A stretch of DNA of 9,402 bases, taken from contig CAMDOL010000053.1 in NCBI GenBank assembly GCA_945903615.1, positions 1 through 9,402 of the forward strand, read 5' to 3'. Positions within the stretch are counted from its first letter, which is position 1, and the number at the start of each line of letters is the position of its first letter. A program made the translations under genes and the position numbers. The stretch is from Rickettsia typhi (GTDB lineage: Bacteria; Pseudomonadota; Alphaproteobacteria; Rickettsiales; UBA1997). The notes under the pieces were generated by a model. That model was given only the letters and a program-made list of their open reading frames with translations. It was not told the origin of the DNA and ran no database searches. Shown here piece after piece: positions 6,193 to 9,402 of the stretch.

Positions 6193-6906
6193 ATGTCAAA
6201 GCCAGCCAAGACAACACAAAATTCTGATGCTGCAATCGAACAAAAACCGATTGAAAAAGACAGTAAAAAAGCTGGGCAAAAATTTAAAATTAAAAGTTGG
6301 TATTCCAATCGTTATCAAATTGTTGTTGTTCAAAGAAATATTTTATTATTGCTCGCAACTTTGCTGACTATTGCAATGACTACTTCAATCATCTTCGTTA
6401 AATTTGTTGTCTCTTCAAAATCTCTTGAACCTTATGTTATTGAAGTTGAACAAAAAAGTGGCGTTCCCACTATCGTCAATCAATTAACATCTCAAACCTT
6501 AACTGCTGACGATGCGGTTAAAAAGTATTTCATCAACCAATTTATTCAATCTGCCGCAGCCTATGACGCCAAGACTTACAAGCTTGATGCTGAAAGAGTT
6601 AGGTTGCTTTCCACACAGGGAATTTATGCCGATTTTCGTACCAGAATTAACCCTAGAGAATTAGGCGCGGATTCAAAAATTGAGCTGCGGATTAAATCAA
6701 TAAAATTTTTAGATCCAGCAACTGTGCAAATTCGGATCTTAAGAACAACCACAACCAAAGAAAAGGGAGCTGTCAATAAAGATGAGGTTATCACTATGGG
6801 TTTTTACTTTACCAACCTCACTTTGAGCACAGAAGAAAGATTGATTAACCCGCTTGGGTTTCAAGTGACTAACTTTTCAATCACTGAGGAAATATTTGAA
6901 TATTAG
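6193..6906 (+). CDS. virB8: Type IV secretion system protein VirB8
   Basis: VirB8 is a bitopic inner-membrane assembly factor of type IV secretion systems, contacting VirB10 and VirB9 through a periplasmic NTF2-like domain. This 237-residue protein has a polar, Lys-rich cytoplasmic N-terminus (1-34), the family segment SWYSNRYQIVVVQRN (35-49), one membrane span at about 50-73, and a periplasmic domain. Within it are YVIEVEQKSG (81-90), the helix DDAVKKYFINQFIQS (106-120), and the terminal NPLGFQVTNFSITEE (219-233), whose NPLGF element is characteristic. The ATG at 6193 lacks a clear Shine-Dalgarno sequence. The stop abuts the virB9 ATG with no gap, so the two are very likely co-expressed. No VirB7-like lipoprotein gene is present between or before them. 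Confidence 0.93.
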   Translation: MSKPAKTTQNSDAAIEQKPIEKDSKKAGQKFKIKSWYSNRYQIVVVQRNILLLLATLLTIAMTTSIIFVKFVVSSKSLEPYVIEVEQKSGVPTIVNQLTSQTLTADDAVKKYFINQFIQSAAAYDAKTYKLDAERVRLLSTQGIYADFRTRINPRELGADSKIELRIKSIKFLDPATVQIRILRTTTTKEKGAVNKDEVITMGFYFTNLTLSTEERLINPLGFQVTNFSITEEIFEY

Positions 6907-7794
6907 ATGAAATTGCCAAAAATAATTGCCATTACAATTTTTGCCATCATCTTCGGATCAAGCAATATCTTTGCTCAAAGATCTGCTCCTCAAACCGTTG
7001 TTCCGGTTACGACTGACTCAAGAATTAAAACTTTGGTTTATAATGCCAATGAAGTCTACCAATTAAAATTTCACTACGGCTATCAATCCTTCATTGAATT
7101 TGCCGATGATGAAGAAACTGAAATGATTTCTATTGGAGAATCTTTCGCTTGGCGCCTGACTCCGGCCGGCAAAAGATTGTTTATTCGTCCACTAGAAATT
7201 GGTGCTCACACCAATATGACCATCATCACCAATAAAAGAACTTATCAATTCGATATTGCCTCAGCTGAATATGACGGCAGAGCTGATGAAGAGCTGGTTT
7301 ATACCGTGCGTTTTTATTATCCAGAACTTGGGGTTTCTATTCCAATTCCGCCACAATTATCACAACCAAATATTCCTCAAAACGCAAGACCGCAGGCTTC
7401 TACAACAATAGTCAAAACTCCGATTCCGACACAATTTATTGGTCAAAATTTGAGTCCGGAAATAATGCGAACCGAAGGAGAATTAAATTTCCGCTATTCA
7501 ATCGCGGGCTTATCTGACAACATCACGCCCCTCAAAATTTATGATGATGGCAAAGAAACATTCTTTCAGTTTAAAGATAAAAATCTGATAGTGCCAGCCA
7601 TCAACACTGTTGATATTTTTGGCAATGAGCAATCAGTGGGTTATTCTATAAGAGAGTCTTTTGTTGTGGTTCAAGGTGTTTCACCACAATTCACTTTGCG
7701 TCTGGCTGATAGTTTGATTTGTGTTTTCAACGAAAAAATTGTTTCTCGCCCCAAATCAGCCAGAGCTAACATCTACGAAAAAAGAACCCGATAA
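6907..7794 (+). CDS. virB9: Type IV secretion system protein VirB9
   Basis: VirB9 forms the periplasmic and outer-membrane core ring with VirB7 and VirB10. The 295 residues begin with a signal peptide (KLPK, then a hydrophobic stretch 5-19) and a likely cleavage after IFA (Ala23, before Gln24). The N-terminal beta domain (about 35-139) includes RIKTLVYNANEVYQLKFHYGY (39-59) and ends in YTVRFYYPE. A Pro- and Gln-rich linker follows (about 143-186), and the C-terminal VirB10-contacting domain contains FRYSIAG, ITPLKIYDDGKETFFQF (206-222) and QFTLRLADSLICVFNE (261-276). Both domains are present, so this is the full-length rather than the shortened VirB9 form described in some Rickettsiales. It starts one base after the virB8 stop. 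VirB10, expected next in most clusters, is absent; rimK follows after 14 bp. Confidence 0.93.
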   Translation: MKLPKIIAITIFAIIFGSSNIFAQRSAPQTVVPVTTDSRIKTLVYNANEVYQLKFHYGYQSFIEFADDEETEMISIGESFAWRLTPAGKRLFIRPLEIGAHTNMTIITNKRTYQFDIASAEYDGRADEELVYTVRFYYPELGVSIPIPPQLSQPNIPQNARPQASTTIVKTPIPTQFIGQNLSPEIMRTEGELNFRYSIAGLSDNITPLKIYDDGKETFFQFKDKNLIVPAINTVDIFGNEQSVGYSIRESFVVVQGVSPQFTLRLADSLICVFNEKIVSRPKSARANIYEKRTR

Positions 7795-7808
7795 TTTCAC
7801 CCAATTTT

Positions 7809-8687
7809 ATGAATATAATCCTTCTTGCCTCTAACCCAAAACTTTATTCTAACGGCAGATTGATTGAGGCTGCCAAAAAAGCTGGGCACAATATTATTTT
7901 TGTCAATATTCGAGATTGCTATATCAACATCACTGCCAGCAAACCAGAGGTTTATTATAAAAACGGCAAAAAATTAGAAAATATCGACGCCATTATTCCT
8001 CGAATTAAACCCGCAATGACTTTCTATGGAACCACTCTGGTTCGCCAATTTGAAATGATGAATGTCTATTGTCTGAACAAATCATCCGCCATCGCCAGCT
8101 CTCGCGACAAACTTAATACTTTACAACTTCTCTCTCACGAAAATTTGCCAATGCCCATCACCAGCTTTTCGCATTCGGTTTATGAAACAAAACAGTTAAT
8201 GCAAATGGTTGGTGGCGCACCTTTAGTGATTAAATTGCTGGAAGGAACTAAAGGAATTGGCGTGGTTTTAGCCGAAAGCAACAAAGCCGCTGAAAGCGTA
8301 ATCAATGCTTTTAAAAGTTTGAAGGCCGATATTTTAGTGCAAGAATACATCAAAGAATCCAAAGGTCGCGATATCAGATGTTTCGTGGTTGGCGATCAAG
8401 TTGTTGCCGCGATGGAACGCCAAGCCGAAGAAGGTGAATTTCGCGCTAATATGCATTTAGGCGGCAAGGCTATTGCAGTTCAAATCACTGATGAGGAGAG
8501 AGCTATTGCCATCAAGGCAGTTAAGACTATCGGTCTAGATATTGCTGGCGTTGATATGGTTCGCTCCAATTTTGGTCCCAAAATTTTAGAGGTAAATTCT
8601 TCGCCAGGATTAGAGGGAATTGAAGCAGCAAGCGGAGTTAATATTGCTGATAAGATCATTAATTTTTTGGAAAAACAAATTTCATAA
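7809..8687 (+). CDS. rimK: RimK, ribosomal protein S6--L-glutamate ligase (ATP-grasp)
   Basis: RimK adds glutamate residues to the C-terminus of ribosomal protein S6 and can make poly-glutamate, using ATP. The 292 residues (E. coli enzyme about 300) align along the whole length with the E. coli sequence as I recall it: the RimK-type N-domain with IPRIKPAMTFYGT (63-75) and RQFEMM, SSRDKL (97-102), then the ATP-grasp fold with GGAPLVIKLLEGTKGIGVVL (135-154; Lys142 and the Gly-rich loop), VQEYIKES (177-184), DIRCFVVG (188-195), NMHLGG (214-219), GVDMVRS and the metal-binding EVNSSPGLEGIE (261-272; Glu261, Asn263). No usual partner, such as the RimB-type protease, is beside it. It lies 14 bp after virB9 on the same strand and may share its transcript. 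Confidence 0.93.
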   Translation: MNIILLASNPKLYSNGRLIEAAKKAGHNIIFVNIRDCYINITASKPEVYYKNGKKLENIDAIIPRIKPAMTFYGTTLVRQFEMMNVYCLNKSSAIASSRDKLNTLQLLSHENLPMPITSFSHSVYETKQLMQMVGGAPLVIKLLEGTKGIGVVLAESNKAAESVINAFKSLKADILVQEYIKESKGRDIRCFVVGDQVVAAMERQAEEGEFRANMHLGGKAIAVQITDEERAIAIKAVKTIGLDIAGVDMVRSNFGPKILEVNSSPGLEGIEAASGVNIADKIINFLEKQIS

Positions 8688-8696
8688 AAAATTATT

Positions 8697-8711
8697 ACAC
8701 GCGCTTCGTGT
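8697..8711 (+). repeat. Short hairpin overlapping the larger palindrome
   Basis: ACACG (8697-8701) and CGTGT (8707-8711) are inverted copies around CGCTT. The right arm is also the first four bases of the 8708-8738 stem, so the two hairpins exclude each other in RNA. It may be part of the same palindromic element. Confidence 0.4.
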
Positions 8712-8738
8712 CATCTCCGACTTGATCGGGGATGACAC
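8708..8738. repeat. Palindromic element between rimK and pheS
   Basis: The left arm GTGTCATCTCCGA (8708-8720) and right arm TCGGGGATGACAC (8726-8738) form a 13-bp stem around CTTGA, with a single T/C difference that becomes a U-G wobble in RNA. The element is much richer in G+C than its surroundings. Its ATC-CCC-GA...TC-GGG-GAT core resembles palindromic repeats dispersed in many alphaproteobacterial genomes; no second copy occurs in this window. It could act as a transcript-stabilising or terminating hairpin between rimK and pheS, but no T-run follows on either strand at the proper distance. Confidence 0.7.
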
Positions 8739-8772
8739 CGAGAAGAGAAAATTAACGACCTATTTACAATCA

Positions 8773-9402
8773 ATGCAAAATATTGAATCCATTAAAACTG
8801 ACTTTTCTATACAAATATCTGAAGCAAATTCTTTAGAAAAATTAGAAGATTTGCGAGTAAAATTCCTAGGCAAAAAGGGCTTGATAACTGATTTGATGAT
8901 TGGCTTGAAAGATCTGGATTTGGAAGCTAAAAAACATTTTGGTGCTCTGATCAACCAACTAAAAACTGAAGCAACTAACTCAATTCAAAATAAAAAAGAA
9001 CAACTCGAATTAATCAATCTCAATCAAACACTGGCAAGCGAAAAACTCGATTTAACTGCGCCCTTCAGACAAGAAAATCAAGGCTCCATACACCCAATCT
9101 CCCAAACCATCAACGAGATAAAAAACATTTTTGGCAAACTTGGTTTTGAAATGATTGATGGCCCAGAAATTGAGGACGACTTCCATAATTTTAGCGCGTT
9201 GAACATTCCCGAAAACCACCCAGCGCGCCAAATGCAAGATACTTTTTATCTGCCCGAATCTGCTGACAAAAAAATGCTCTTACGCACCCACACTTCTAGC
9301 GTGCAAATTAGAAAAATGCTTGAACAAAAACCGCCACTTAAAATTATTTCTCTGGGCAAAGTTTATCGCTCTGACTCTGACCAAACTCACACGCCAATGT
9401 TC
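8773..9402 (+). CDS. pheS: Phenylalanyl-tRNA synthetase alpha subunit (3' truncated by window)
   Basis: The alpha subunit carries the class II catalytic core of the (alpha-beta)2 enzyme that charges tRNA-Phe. The frame from ATG 8773 is open to the window edge, giving 210 residues of about 340 expected. The N-terminal coiled coil starts MQNIESIKTDF and includes LEDLRVKFLGKKGLITDLM (24-42), the typical RxxxLGKKG element. The core then begins with HPISQTINEIKNIFGKLGFE, DGPEIEDDFHNFSALNIP, HPARQMQDTFYL, LLRTHTSSVQIR and the start of motif 2, GKVYRSDSDQTHTPMF. Motif 3 lies outside. No other in-frame start exists upstream before a stop, so 8773 is the likely start; no Shine-Dalgarno sequence is evident. 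pheT usually follows and would lie beyond the right edge. Confidence 0.96.
   Translation, partial: MQNIESIKTDFSIQISEANSLEKLEDLRVKFLGKKGLITDLMIGLKDLDLEAKKHFGALINQLKTEATNSIQNKKEQLELINLNQTLASEKLDLTAPFRQENQGSIHPISQTINEIKNIFGKLGFEMIDGPEIEDDFHNFSALNIPENHPARQMQDTFYLPESADKKMLLRTHTSSVQIRKMLEQKPPLKIISLGKVYRSDSDQTHTPMF

Noticed and set aside
8708..8738. Rho-independent terminator after rimK
   Set aside because: The stem is strong but is followed by CGAGAAGAGAAAA on the plus strand, and on the minus strand the T-rich tract lies about 16 bases away, so the required adjacent U-run is lacking.
1..9402. CRISPR arrays, tRNA or rRNA genes, insertion sequences
   Set aside because: No regularly spaced repeats, cloverleaf-like sequences, rRNA landmarks, transposase genes or terminal inverted repeats were found on reading both strands.

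Overview
The window is a densely packed, low-GC bacterial segment. Its gene content and the character of the proteins point to an alphaproteobacterium, probably Rickettsiales-like: E1 alpha and beta pyruvate dehydrogenase as separate genes, an FtsB-type protein beside them, TatB, RodA, and a VirB8-VirB9 pair from a type IV secretion system. This placement is inference from protein character; no rRNA is present. TGA is used as a stop (pdhA, mntA), so the standard bacterial code applies.

Layout. Positions 1-167 hold the 3' end of a gene that looks like a PemK/MazF-family toxin. After about 100 bp with a plausible promoter comes a plus-strand run from 270 to 4568: pdhA, an MNT-type nucleotidyltransferase (mntA-like), a HEPN toxin gene (hepT-like, frameshifted), pdhB, an FtsB/DivIC-like division gene, a membrane polyprenol/dolichol-kinase-like gene and a glutathione S-transferase. 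This run converges on, and overlaps by 44 bp, a minus-strand pair read leftward from 6059 to 4525: rodA then tatB, coupled by TAATG. A 133-bp divergent spacer separates rodA from virB8-virB9 on the plus strand, which is followed closely by rimK. A palindromic element lies between rimK and the 5' two-thirds or so of pheS, which runs off the right edge.

How the genes relate. pdhA and pdhB encode the two halves of the pyruvate dehydrogenase E1 component; E2 and E3 are not in the window. ftsB, rodA and possibly the lipid-carrier kinase concern cell envelope and division; tatB belongs to twin-arginine export; virB8/virB9 are inner-membrane and periplasmic/outer-membrane parts of a type IV secretion channel; rimK and pheS act on the translation apparatus.

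The most notable feature is a complete two-gene MNT-HEPN toxin-antitoxin module lodged precisely between pdhA and pdhB, joined to its neighbours by overlapping start/stop codons, clearly more AT-rich than them, and with the toxin broken by a one-base deletion near 1834-1838. With the PemK/MazF-like remnant upstream, two unrelated toxin-antitoxin components flank pdhA.
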